In this document: piece by piece, positions 42,787 through 50,823 of the stretch
Position numbering within the stretch: the first letter of the stretch is position 1
How the letters are laid out: the number at the start of each line of letters is the position of its first letter
Assembly: GCF_001905795.1 (NCBI RefSeq)
Contig: NZ_LIXJ01000010.1
Span: 1 to 64,000, forward strand
Length of the DNA: 64,000 nucleotides
From: Streptomyces sp. CB01580
GTDB taxonomy: Bacteria > Actinomycetota > Actinomycetes > Streptomycetales > Streptomycetaceae
Reading direction: 5' to 3'
The notes under the pieces: model-generated
The model's input: only the letters and a program-made list of their open reading frames with translations
Databases searched by the model: none
What the model was told of the DNA's origin: nothing
Made by a program: the position numbers and the translations under genes

Positions 42787-42902
42787 GGAACCACGGGTGG
42801 TGGCGGCTACCTCGAAGGTAATCGCCGTACGCCGATGCCCGTGGCTACGTTCGAAGCGTCGCCCCGCACGGGGACGCCGACGAGCCGACGAAGGGATCCG
42901 AC

Positions 42903-43256
42903 GTGTCCGCCTATGGCTTCGCGCATCTGCGCAACCGTCGTCATCACCCCGACATCCTGGAGTACTTGGAGCGCATCCAGGCCACCCTCGACCCCTTTCA
43001 CGGACGCTTCGTCATCCACGGGCCACCGACCGAGGTGGTGGAGGGCAGCTGGCCCGGCAGCATGGTGCTGATCGAGTTCCCCGATCTGGCCGAGGCCCGC
43101 GCCTGGTACGAGTCCCCCGCGTACCAGGAGATCCTGAGGCTTCGGAGCGACCACATCGAGGGAGACGTGGTGCTGGTCGAGGGCGTCGGCCCGGACTACG
43201 ACCCGGGCGTACGAGCCGCGAAGCTGCGGGCGGAGGCGGTACGCCGTCGGCGTTGA
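42903..43256 (+). CDS. DUF1330 domain protein
   Basis: 117 residues with the dimeric alpha-beta barrel pattern of DUF1330: GRFVIHGPPTEVVEGSWPGS, VLIEFPDLAEARAWYESPAY and QEILRLRSDHIEGDVVLVEG. Small proteins of this family have no firmly known role. GTG 42903 follows AAGGGATCCGAC. Stand-alone, same direction as the genes on both sides. Confidence 0.85.
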   Translation: MSAYGFAHLRNRRHHPDILEYLERIQATLDPFHGRFVIHGPPTEVVEGSWPGSMVLIEFPDLAEARAWYESPAYQEILRLRSDHIEGDVVLVEGVGPDYDPGVRAAKLRAEAVRRRR

Positions 43257-43346
43257 TCGTTTTCGGACCGGCGTGCGGAGTGGTGTGTTCCGCGTCGGAC
43301 GGGGGAACAACACGGCTCCGGACTGGCAGGTCGTACAGGGGGGCTC

Positions 43347-44354
43347 GTGGAGACTGATCTTGCTGCTGTGGCTGTGGGGGCGTTGGCCGCGGCGCTGACG
43401 GGGACGGCGACGAACCTCGGGCAGGAAGCCGCGTCCGCGGTGGTACGGGCCGTGAGGGAGCGGCTGGGTACGACGCCGCGGGGACGGGCGGCCCTGGCCG
43501 GGTTGGAGACCGCGCCGGACGACGCCGGGGCGCGTCGGGAAGCGGAGGCGGTGCTCCGCGATGAGGTACGGGCGGACCCGGCTCTCCGGAGCGCTCTGGC
43601 GGTCCACCTGAACGCGTCGACGAGCCATACGACCGGCAGCGTCGTGATCAACGGCGGCAGGGTTCGCGGCAGCCAGATCTCGCTCGGGCCGATCACCGTC
43701 AACAAGCCGAACACGACGGGCGGGCTGCTGGTTCTGGCGGCTGCTCTTCTGGTCGCCGTCGCCCTCGTCGTCTACGGAGGTGTGCGACTCCTCGCCGACG
43801 GATCACCGGGGGACGGTGGTGGCAGGAGCGGTGTGAAGGCGCGGGCGTTGAGCGTGGCCGAGACCGAGCAGATGATGCCGAGCCTGACGGACCTGCCCGG
43901 AACCTGGGGGACCTCCAGACCGCCGGGGGCGGAGCCCAGCGGTGAAACGAAGTGCCACCAGGGTGCGGCGGAATACGAGGCGGTGGAGGGCTCCCGCACG
44001 CTGGACCTGAAGGTGCGGTTCCTGGCGTATGCCTGCTCGAGCACCGCGCTCGCGGCCGAGGGCTACACCTCGCTCGTGAAGTCGCCGACAAACCCGGGAA
44101 GCCGGAAAGAGCGTCCGTTCCCGACGCGGAAGTTCGGCGACGAGAGCGCGACGGCCGCGTACGCGGTCGAGGACGAGTACATGGCGGACCCCAGTCAGGT
44201 CGGTCAGCACCTGATGTCGAGGGCACGGGTCGGGAACGTCGTCATCGAGATGCACTACGGGCCGGTCCGCGACGAGGCCGGCTCCGAGCAGCAGGCGGAG
44301 CAACTCATGCGGATCATGTGTGATCGCGCGCGGGAGGCTCAGGCGCAAGGGTGA
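43347..44354 (+). CDS. Membrane protein with helical N-terminus, strand repeat and sensor-like outer domain
   Basis: 335 residues, no recognised full-length family. Residues 1-85 are helical and likely cytoplasmic (AVGALAAALTGTATNLGQEA). Residues about 92-120 read GSVVINGGRVRGSQISLGPI, a bactofilin/beta-solenoid-like strand repeat. One membrane helix is at about 125-150. The outer part has three Cys residues (ETKCHQG, LAYACSS, RIMCDRA) and resembles PknH-type sensor domains or lipoprotein domains. GTG 43347. It faces the second DUF1023 operon convergently. Confidence 0.65.
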   Translation: METDLAAVAVGALAAALTGTATNLGQEAASAVVRAVRERLGTTPRGRAALAGLETAPDDAGARREAEAVLRDEVRADPALRSALAVHLNASTSHTTGSVVINGGRVRGSQISLGPITVNKPNTTGGLLVLAAALLVAVALVVYGGVRLLADGSPGDGGGRSGVKARALSVAETEQMMPSLTDLPGTWGTSRPPGAEPSGETKCHQGAAEYEAVEGSRTLDLKVRFLAYACSSTALAAEGYTSLVKSPTNPGSRKERPFPTRKFGDESATAAYAVEDEYMADPSQVGQHLMSRARVGNVVIEMHYGPVRDEAGSEQQAEQLMRIMCDRAREAQAQG

Positions 44355-44478
44355 CGGGCCCGATCCAGAGCGCCGATGCCCCGGAGCGGTACTCATGAAT
44401 GGCAAGGACGAGCAACAACATGCCGGCAAGGACACCGAAGGCCGAGAGCAGGGCGCTGATGCGATTGGTATCACGCAC
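44314..44478 (-). CDS. Possible small membrane protein
   Basis: 54 residues: VRDTNRISALLSAFGVLAGM LLLVLAIHEYRSG, then a short tail. It has one convincing membrane helix. It lies 48 bp past the lipoprotein stop and in the same frame, and could be a fourth gene of the DUF1023 operon. It overlaps the 3' end of the convergent gene by 41 bp. GTG 44478 lacks a good Shine-Dalgarno sequence, so translation is uncertain. Confidence 0.4.
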   Translation of the reverse strand: MRDTNRISALLSAFGVLAGMLLLVLAIHEYRSGASALWIGPVTLAPEPPARDHT

Positions 44479-44526
44479 GTCATCAACGACAGCCTCGGCC
44501 GGCGGGAGTGAGCCAAACGGATCGGC

Positions 44527-45480
44527 CTAGACGTCCGTGGACGTCGGACCGGAGACGGGCGTCGTCACCGCGACGCGTACTGCGCCGGTGGTCGAGGGGG
44601 CGAGCTGTGCGATCGTGCCCTCTTCGGGGTGAAGTGCGACCAGGGCAGGGGCGCCCGCCGCCGTCGGTAGGCGGCGCACGTCCCAGCCCGCGCGCTGGAA
44701 GTGGTCCTGAGCGCGTTCCAGGGCCTTGGCGATCTCGGCCTCCGGCAGCGGCTGGGTCGACCACGTGTGGTGGACCGATGCGCGGGACTCGTCCCGGACG
44801 GTCCTGAGACCTTCCCCGGGCTGTGTGGGAGCCGACGCTACTTGCAAGGCGTCGTAGATCCGGCTGGAGTGGCCGAGGGCGCGGCTGCTGGTGGGATCGT
44901 CGGTCCGCGGGGCTTTCAGCGCGGCGGGGTCGGCCGTGGCCGGTGTTGATGACTTCCCGGGCGGGAGGAAGCAGGCTGACCTCACCTTGAGGGTAGCGAT
45001 GCCTTCGCCCTTGGCGCGGTCCAAGATCCCCGTGATGCCTTCCATCCAGAAATCATTGAGCTCCGTGCGCATGCTGACCCAGGGATAGGGGCCGGACATG
45101 TCCTTTTTATCTGATGAGTCGTACTTGTGGCCCTGCTTCAGCCAGGCATCCCGTGCTTGCAGCACAAGGTTCTTGGCCTCGGCTCCCGGAACCCCGGTCA
45201 GCTTGTAGAAGAGGGTGACTTGCAGTCGGTCGTCGGGGCCGTGGTCATCTCTGGCGATGCAGGGGCCAACGGCCTCGGGTCCCGTACGCTCCAGTGTCGG
45301 CTTGGGCGACATGCCGTCCACTGCCTGGCGAATGATCTCTTCTGCCCGGTCGATCGCTTGCTGCTCATTCATCGTGATCCGCTTCGGTGTGTCTTCGTCG
45401 TCTTCCTGTGTCCCACACGCGGTCACCGTGACCGTCATGGCCAGTAGCAGAGCAGCCGGGAATGCTTTCCGTGGATTCAC
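44527..45480 (-). CDS. Lipoprotein partner of the second DUF1023 hydrolase
   Basis: 317 residues. A signal peptide ends at lipobox VTVTACG. The first domain has EAVGPCIARDD, a helix ending DAWLKQGHKYDSSDKKD and LKVRSACFLPPGK, the same order of Cys and helix as in the lipoprotein at 15731. A second domain, RAQDHFQRAGWDVRRLPTAA, repeats the helix element without the Cys pair, suggesting internal duplication. GTG 45480 overlaps the hydrolase stop as GTGA. Probably tethers or inhibits the hydrolase outside the membrane. Confidence 0.78.
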   Translation of the reverse strand: MNPRKAFPAALLLAMTVTVTACGTQEDDEDTPKRITMNEQQAIDRAEEIIRQAVDGMSPKPTLERTGPEAVGPCIARDDHGPDDRLQVTLFYKLTGVPGAEAKNLVLQARDAWLKQGHKYDSSDKKDMSGPYPWVSMRTELNDFWMEGITGILDRAKGEGIATLKVRSACFLPPGKSSTPATADPAALKAPRTDDPTSSRALGHSSRIYDALQVASAPTQPGEGLRTVRDESRASVHHTWSTQPLPEAEIAKALERAQDHFQRAGWDVRRLPTAAGAPALVALHPEEGTIAQLAPSTTGAVRVAVTTPVSGPTSTDV

Positions 45481-47318
45481 GGCTGTCCTCCGGTGACGAT
45501 CTTCGCCAGGCTGTTAAGGGGTTTCTTGTCCCAGTACTGGGAGTGTGCGGGCATCATCTCGCCGCCCGAGCCCGGGAACTTCCCGTCGGGGACGTCGAAG
45601 ACCGTGCCGCCGAAGTCGTCGGAGACCGGGTCGGTCCCGTGGACGATCGAGTGGTCGTCGAAAAGCCTCATGTACGCCTTCGGGTTGAGGGGAGCGAGAG
45701 GGCCCGCCGGGGGCGGGGCGAGGTTGATCAGGTCGTTCTTGGCCGTGGCCGCGAAGACACGGTCCGGCGGGATGTTCAGGTCCTTCGCGTGATCCACACC
45801 CACGCCCGGGCTGCCCACCATGATTGCGTTGTCGACCGGCAGGTCCAGATGCGTGCTCATGGTCTGGCCGGTCACCAGGGACCCGTAGCTGTGGCCCAGG
45901 AGCGTCTGGTTCACGTCGTGATGATTGGCTTCCTCAATGCCCTGCACGAAGTGGCCCAGCGGCACCTCCGCCTTGTCGGCCCACTTGGTCTCCGTCGCCT
46001 CGGTCATGATGCCCTGCGGGGCGTCGTAACCGAGCCACACGATCGAGGCTGTCCCTCGGGAGCCGTCGGTGGCTTCCGCCTGCGCCTGGAGAAGCTGGGC
46101 CCTGTTGATGTCCCCGTCGATGGACTCCAGCTTGGCGAACGTTCCCGGAACGTACGTCACCACGTTGTCGGCGGTGTCCGGATTGCCGATGGAGACGATG
46201 GCGCGCCCCATGTCGTTGCCGTCGAATCCGAGCAGATAGGGCCGATTGCTTTCGCTCGTGTAGCTGTCGAAGCGTCTCTGGATCGCGTCCATGCCCTTGA
46301 AGCCGTTTTCGAGCTGCTGCTTCTTTTCGCTCCACTCCTTCCATTCATCGGTCGGGACCCTCGCACCCGGCACCTCAAGGCCCGTTTCGCGGTCGACGAA
46401 GGGCCGGTAGTGTTCGGGCTCCTTCTTGAGCCAGGCGTCGTACTCCACCTGCTTGGCGGCGCGCTGTTCCGCGAGCACCAGACGGTTCGCGTCGTCGCGC
46501 ACGTCGGAGGGCAGGCCGTCGAGCGCTCCGATGCTCGCGGGATGCATGGAAAGGTAGGCGGCGCGCTGCTCCTCGGAGAGGCTCTTCCACCAGTTGGCGT
46601 TGTCCTGAGGCCAATCGTTCTTCGGCGGCGGTTCGATCGTGTCGAGATAGGCGTCGGCCGCCGCGCGTACGCCGCTCGTGTCCGACGTGACGTCCGCCCA
46701 GTCCCGTGCGGACACGGTCAGGTCGTCGTCGGCCTTCAGCGCGCGCAGCTTCGGAGCCCATTTCGTGTCGGCTTCCGTGGCTTCCTTCAGCGCGTCGGCG
46801 ATCCGGTTCGCGTACTCCACGGCCTTGCCGTAGTTGGGGTTCGGGTGGATGCTCACCGCTTGGCGTTCCACGGCGTCGGACGTGCTGGTGCCCCCGGCCT
46901 GCCCGGTCACCGTGCCGCCTTCGGCCGTCTTCTCCTCGCCGGCTTTTCTGCCCGCCGGATACGCGACCGAGCCGTCCGCGTTCACCTTGCAGCCGTCGGC
47001 CACGGCGTCAGCGAGCGCTGTGTCCAGCTTCCGCTTCGCTGCCGTCATGTCGAAGGCGAACCCGTTGAGAGCCGTGCCGACCACGCCGCATTCGGTCTGC
47101 ACGTAGTGGAGATTCTCCGCCAGGGCTTGGAGCTGCGTCTGTGACGCCTGCGCCGCCTCACCTCGCAAGGACTTGCGCATCCCTGCGGCGACGGTGTTCT
47201 CGATGTGGTCCTTGGCCGCCTGTGCCATCTGGCTCATGGCGTGGTACCCGTCGGCGGCCTCCTCGAACTCGGACGGCTTGAGGGTCTTGAGCGTGCTGAA
47301 GTCCATGCCCGCCGTCAC
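45477..47318 (-). CDS. DUF1023 alpha/beta hydrolase with WXG/LXG-like N-terminal helices
   Basis: 613 residues. Residues 1-110 form long amphipathic helices (LKPSEFEEAADGYHAMSQMA), as in ESX/WXG100-related proteins. The hydrolase domain contains NWWKSLSEEQRAAYLSMHP, IVSIGNPDTADNVVTYVPGT, the elbow GHSYGS, VGSPGVGVDHA and MMPAHSQYWD, the same set as in the protein at 13314. GTG 47318 overlaps the upstream stop (GTGA). No signal peptide, so export, if any, may go through a type VII-like route. Substrate unknown. Confidence 0.82.
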   Translation of the reverse strand: MTAGMDFSTLKTLKPSEFEEAADGYHAMSQMAQAAKDHIENTVAAGMRKSLRGEAAQASQTQLQALAENLHYVQTECGVVGTALNGFAFDMTAAKRKLDTALADAVADGCKVNADGSVAYPAGRKAGEEKTAEGGTVTGQAGGTSTSDAVERQAVSIHPNPNYGKAVEYANRIADALKEATEADTKWAPKLRALKADDDLTVSARDWADVTSDTSGVRAAADAYLDTIEPPPKNDWPQDNANWWKSLSEEQRAAYLSMHPASIGALDGLPSDVRDDANRLVLAEQRAAKQVEYDAWLKKEPEHYRPFVDRETGLEVPGARVPTDEWKEWSEKKQQLENGFKGMDAIQRRFDSYTSESNRPYLLGFDGNDMGRAIVSIGNPDTADNVVTYVPGTFAKLESIDGDINRAQLLQAQAEATDGSRGTASIVWLGYDAPQGIMTEATETKWADKAEVPLGHFVQGIEEANHHDVNQTLLGHSYGSLVTGQTMSTHLDLPVDNAIMVGSPGVGVDHAKDLNIPPDRVFAATAKNDLINLAPPPAGPLAPLNPKAYMRLFDDHSIVHGTDPVSDDFGGTVFDVPDGKFPGSGGEMMPAHSQYWDKKPLNSLAKIVTGGQP

Positions 47319-47773
47319 CGGCCCCTGTCCTGGCCGCCGACGGCGTCCGTGTCCGCGTACTTCTGTTTCAGCCTGTCGAGTTCGCCCTTGACCGCTTCGT
47401 CAGTCGCCAACTGGTCATTGCCCGCCTGCTCCAGGAGCTTCTGGAGGGTGCCGCACCGTTCGCCGACACTTCTGGCGTACTTCTTCCAGGAGCTGTACAC
47501 GTCCTTCTGCGCCGCCGCGCTCAGGCAACCCGTCACCTCGCCGAGTCCGGCCTGACCGTCGTCCAGTTGGGTCAGCGCGGTGCTGATGTTCCCGCGTAAG
47601 GAACCGATCCCTTCGCCGGCCGTGGCCCACGCCTTCCTGCTGGACTTCAATGTGCCGGTCGTGGCGCCGTCGGCCGAGGGGCCCGGCTCGGCCGGGGCCT
47701 GGTTCAGGCGCATCGCCACGGATTGCCGACCGGTCACGTCGGCTTTGATCTGCTCCCACTCGTCCCACGCCAT
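47315..47773 (-). CDS. Small helical protein, first gene of the second DUF1023 operon
   Basis: 152 residues, beginning MAWDEWEQIKADVTGRQSVA. Mostly helical with KYARSVGERCGTLQKLLEQA near the end; the pattern resembles WXG100-like helical hairpins though the WXG motif itself is not evident. ATG 47773 has GGGAGGG upstream; a start at 47809 is less likely. The three-gene block helical protein-hydrolase-lipoprotein is coupled by 4-bp overlaps. Likely a partner or chaperone of the hydrolase. Confidence 0.7.
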   Translation of the reverse strand: MAWDEWEQIKADVTGRQSVAMRLNQAPAEPGPSADGATTGTLKSSRKAWATAGEGIGSLRGNISTALTQLDDGQAGLGEVTGCLSAAAQKDVYSSWKKYARSVGERCGTLQKLLEQAGNDQLATDEAVKGELDRLKQKYADTDAVGGQDRGR

Positions 47774-48313
47774 GCGTGGTCCCTCCCCGTTTGTTTCTGC
47801 GAATCCCACTAGGTCGAGGACACTACCTCGCGGTGGGACAACGCCTGGAGCGAACTCGAAACCCCGGTCCCGGCGGGGTGCGGGAAGGGACGGTTTTCGG
47901 TCGCGCCGTGCGACAACCTCATGCGGACATGGTGTTGTTGACAGGTGGAGATCTCCGGCAGTGTGTGCGGCCGTCTCCTGTTCCAGTGAACTCCATGTGA
48001 TGGGCGTTGTGTTCGGCTCGGCGACGTCACGGTGTACGGGCCCGCCGAGGACGGTGCGCCGACCGAGCCTTTACGAAGCGGTGACACCATGGCGGCGTCC
48101 CGGGAAATGTTCACGAGTGCGTATCCGGCGGCGGTGGCCGGCAACGTCCCGACCGGCTCCCGCGTCGTGAGCACGTGCCGTCCGGCCTGCGGGGCGTCGT
48201 ATACCGGGCCGGAGCGGTCGGGGTGCGGCAGCCGGCGGCATCGTCGGCCGGGGGCAGTGCGGTGGGGTCGTGGGCGGGGGACTGGTGGCGGGTGAGCCGA
48301 CCCCCGCCCCCGC
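47774..48313. promoter_or_regulatory. Divergence gap upstream of the second DUF1023 operon
   Basis: 540 bp without a supported gene. The centre (47925-48020: GTTGTTGACAGGTGGAGATC) is less GC-rich and likely carries the operon promoter on the minus strand. No repeats or other structure were evident. Confidence 0.3.
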
Positions 48314-49750
48314 TCACAGCCCCGGCGGCGGTTGCGGGGCTCCTGGCAGTCGGATCGATGCGATCGTGCCGCCTCCTTCGTCCTCGTCCGGCGCCGGGCG
48401 CAGGGCGACCGTTCCGCCCGCCTGCTGGATCGTGCGGGCGACGATGGACAGGCCGAGGCCGGAGCCAGGGAGCTGGCGGGCGGACGGGGAACGCCAGAAG
48501 CGTTCGAAGACATGGGGCAGCTCCTCGGCGGGGATGCCGGGGCCGTGGTCCCGTACCGTCAGTTCGCCGTCCCGCAGGGCGACCTCGACCGTGCCGCGCG
48601 GCGGGCTGAACTTGACCGCGTTGTCCAGGACGTTGACCACCGCGCGCTCCAGCGCGGCCGGTTCGGCCCGTACGTACCACCGGGTCAGGTCGGCCCGGAT
48701 GGTCAGCTCGGGGCCGCGCAGGCGGGCGCGCTCCAGGGCCGTGTCCGCGATGTCGTGCAGGGCGACGACCTGGAGCGGGCCGGGCGTCGCCGCGTCGGGG
48801 CGGGACAGTTCCTGGAGGTCGCCGATGAGCGACGCCAGCTCCGTCATCTGCGCCTTCACCGACGTCATCAGCGCCTTGCGGTCGTCCGGCGGGATGGCCC
48901 GGCCGGTCTCGTCACTTCGGGCAAGGAGTTCGATGTTGGTACGCAGCGAGGTCAGCGGGGTCCGCAGCTCGTGCCCGGCGTCCGCGATCAGCTGCGCCTG
49001 GCGGTCCCGGGAACTGGCGAGGGAGGCGGTCATGGAGTTGAACGAGCGGGACAGCCGCGCGATCTCGTCCTCGCCCTCCGCCGGGATGCGGACGGTGAGA
49101 TCCTCGGTGCGGGCGACGTGCTCGACCGCCTCGGTGAGTTCGTCCACGGGCCGCAGCCCGGTGCGGGCGACCCAGAGACCGGCCGCCCCCGCACCGAAGA
49201 CGCCGATGCCGGAGACGACCAGCAGCACCCACGCCAGGGTGGACAGCGGGTCGTTGATCTCGCTCATCGGGCGCGCGACGGACACCGCGATGCGGCCCGT
49301 CGCCCCGCCCGGGATCTGGATGATCTGCACCGGCGGGTGGGTGTAGACCCGCATCCTTGTGCCGTTGGCGGCCGTGGCCGAGTGCAGGGCGTCGGGCCGG
49401 TCCTGGTCGACGACCGCCATGTCCGCCCGGGTCACCGGGAGCGGGGACACGTCGGGGGCGGCGCACACCGTGCCCTGGGAGTCGATGAGCTGGACGGTGT
49501 ACTTCCCGGTGAACGGCCGCGGCGGCAGCGGGGTCGTGCCCCGGCAGTACGCATACAGGTCCGACAGATACCTCGTGTCGATCTCGGAGCTGCGCAGCGA
49601 GGAGTCCAGCTGGTTTTCCAGCTGCTCCCGGGTCACGAACCAGCACGCCGCCGCCACCGCCGCCACCGCGAACGCGACCGCCGTCGCCACCAGCAGCGCG
49701 AGCCGGGTGCGCAGCGGGAGGGTGCGGAGCCGGCGCAGGGCCTCGGTCAT
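48314..49750 (-). CDS. Sensor histidine kinase, MprB-like
   Basis: 478 residues. Helix 1 (about 16-37) and helix 2 (about 172-195) flank an outer sensor domain with two Cys residues (C69 in AYCRG, C96 in GTVCAAP) that may form a disulfide. Then HAMP, HisKA with His260 in ADAGHELRTPL, and HATPase with NVLDNAVKFSP, VRDHGPGIP and PGSGLGLSIV. It would autophosphorylate and pass phosphate to the regulator encoded just upstream, with which it overlaps by 4 bp. The stimulus is unknown; neighbours suggest envelope stress. Confidence 0.92.
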   Translation of the reverse strand: MTEALRRLRTLPLRTRLALLVATAVAFAVAAVAAACWFVTREQLENQLDSSLRSSEIDTRYLSDLYAYCRGTTPLPPRPFTGKYTVQLIDSQGTVCAAPDVSPLPVTRADMAVVDQDRPDALHSATAANGTRMRVYTHPPVQIIQIPGGATGRIAVSVARPMSEINDPLSTLAWVLLVVSGIGVFGAGAAGLWVARTGLRPVDELTEAVEHVARTEDLTVRIPAEGEDEIARLSRSFNSMTASLASSRDRQAQLIADAGHELRTPLTSLRTNIELLARSDETGRAIPPDDRKALMTSVKAQMTELASLIGDLQELSRPDAATPGPLQVVALHDIADTALERARLRGPELTIRADLTRWYVRAEPAALERAVVNVLDNAVKFSPPRGTVEVALRDGELTVRDHGPGIPAEELPHVFERFWRSPSARQLPGSGLGLSIVARTIQQAGGTVALRPAPDEDEGGGTIASIRLPGAPQPPPGL

Positions 49751-50478
49751 CCGTCACCGCCGCCCGTGCGGAGCGCGTAACCGACCCCCCGCACCGTGTG
49801 CACGAGCCGCGGTTCGCCGCCCGCCTCGGTCTTGCGGCGCAGGTACATCACGTACACGTCCAGGGAGTTGGAGCTGGGTTCGAAGTCGAAGCCCCACACG
49901 GCCTTGAGGATCTGCTCGCGGGTGAGCACCTGGCGCGGATGCGCGAGGAACATCTCCAGCAGGGTGAACTCGGTGCGGGTCAGCTCGACCCGGCGGGTGC
50001 CCCGGGTGACCTCGCGGGTGGCGAGGTCCATCCGCAGGTCGGCGAAGGCCAGCACGTTCTCGTCGGTGCCGTCGCCGGTCGCCGCGGTGGCGTACGAGCT
50101 GCGGCGCAGCAGGGCCCGGATGCGGGCGAGGAGCTCGTCCAGTTCGAAGGGCTTGACCAGGTAGTCGTCGGCACCCGCGTCGAGGCCGGTGACCCGGTCG
50201 CCGACGGTGTCGCGGGCGGTGAGCATCAGGATAGGGGTGGTGGTCCCGGCGGAACGGAGCCTGCGGGCCGCCGTCAGGCCGTCCATCCGGGGCATCTGGA
50301 TGTCGAGGACGATGAGGTCGGGGGCGTACGACTCGGCCCTGGCGAGGGCGTCGACACCGTCGACGGCGACCTCGGTGCCGTACCCCTCGAACGCGAGGCT
50401 GCGTTGCAGTGCCTCGCGTACGGCGGGCTCGTCGTCGACGACCAGGATGCGCTGCGGATCGTCCTCGGCGGGGCTCAT
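49747..50478 (-). CDS. Response regulator, OmpR family (MprA-like)
   Basis: 243 residues. Receiver domain with phospho-acceptor Asp59 in LIVLDIQMPRMDG and Lys in DDYLVKPFELDELL. A winged-helix DNA-binding domain follows (RRVELTRTEFTLLEMFLAHP, ILKAVWGFDFEPSSNSLDVY). ATG 50478 begins MSPAEDDPQRILVVDD. It forms a two-component pair with the kinase at 48314; the HtrA-like gene upstream is a plausible target, as in MprAB-type systems. Confidence 0.93.
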   Translation of the reverse strand: MSPAEDDPQRILVVDDEPAVREALQRSLAFEGYGTEVAVDGVDALARAESYAPDLIVLDIQMPRMDGLTAARRLRSAGTTTPILMLTARDTVGDRVTGLDAGADDYLVKPFELDELLARIRALLRRSSYATAATGDGTDENVLAFADLRMDLATREVTRGTRRVELTRTEFTLLEMFLAHPRQVLTREQILKAVWGFDFEPSSNSLDVYVMYLRRKTEAGGEPRLVHTVRGVGYALRTGGGDG

Positions 50479-50823
50479 CGCTGCTCGTCCTCCTCGTTCC
50501 GTGCGGGTGTCCGGGGCCCGGGGCCGGGACACCCGGGTGGTCCGGGTGCCCGAAGCGGCCGGGTCTCCGGAGCGGCCAGGGGTCTGCGGCGGGCTCTGGT
50601 CGGAGACCGCCGGTGCTGCTCCCTTCAGCCTCGCATGTCCGCGGGGCGGCTTCGCACGGCCATGGGCTGGTCCGGTACGGCCGTGGGGCGGCTTCGCGTG
50701 CTCATGGAGTGGTCCCGTACGGCCGTGGGGCGGCTTCGCACGCTCGTCGGGTGGTCCCGTACGGCCACGGGGTGGCTTCGCACGGTCGCCGTCGGGTGGA
50801 TTCGTACGTTCACCGGCCTCGCC
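50479..50823. other. Gap with 42-bp repeats
   Basis: 345 bp without a supported gene between htrA-like and regulator genes. The repeat at 50643-50814 fills half of it; the remainder, next to the regulator, should hold the regulator's promoter. Confidence 0.5.
50643..50814. repeat. 42-bp tandem repeat, about four copies
   Basis: Units begin GGGGCGGCTTCGC at 50643, 50685 and 50727, with a diverged fourth copy from 50769. Each ends in CCGTACGGCC. On the minus strand the array would encode 14-residue repeats, but there is no start or ribosome binding site, so it is treated as non-coding. Confidence 0.82.

Noticed and set aside
50625..50813. Small protein of 14-residue repeats
   Set aside because: No ribosome binding site or natural start; it is a translation of the 42-bp repeat.
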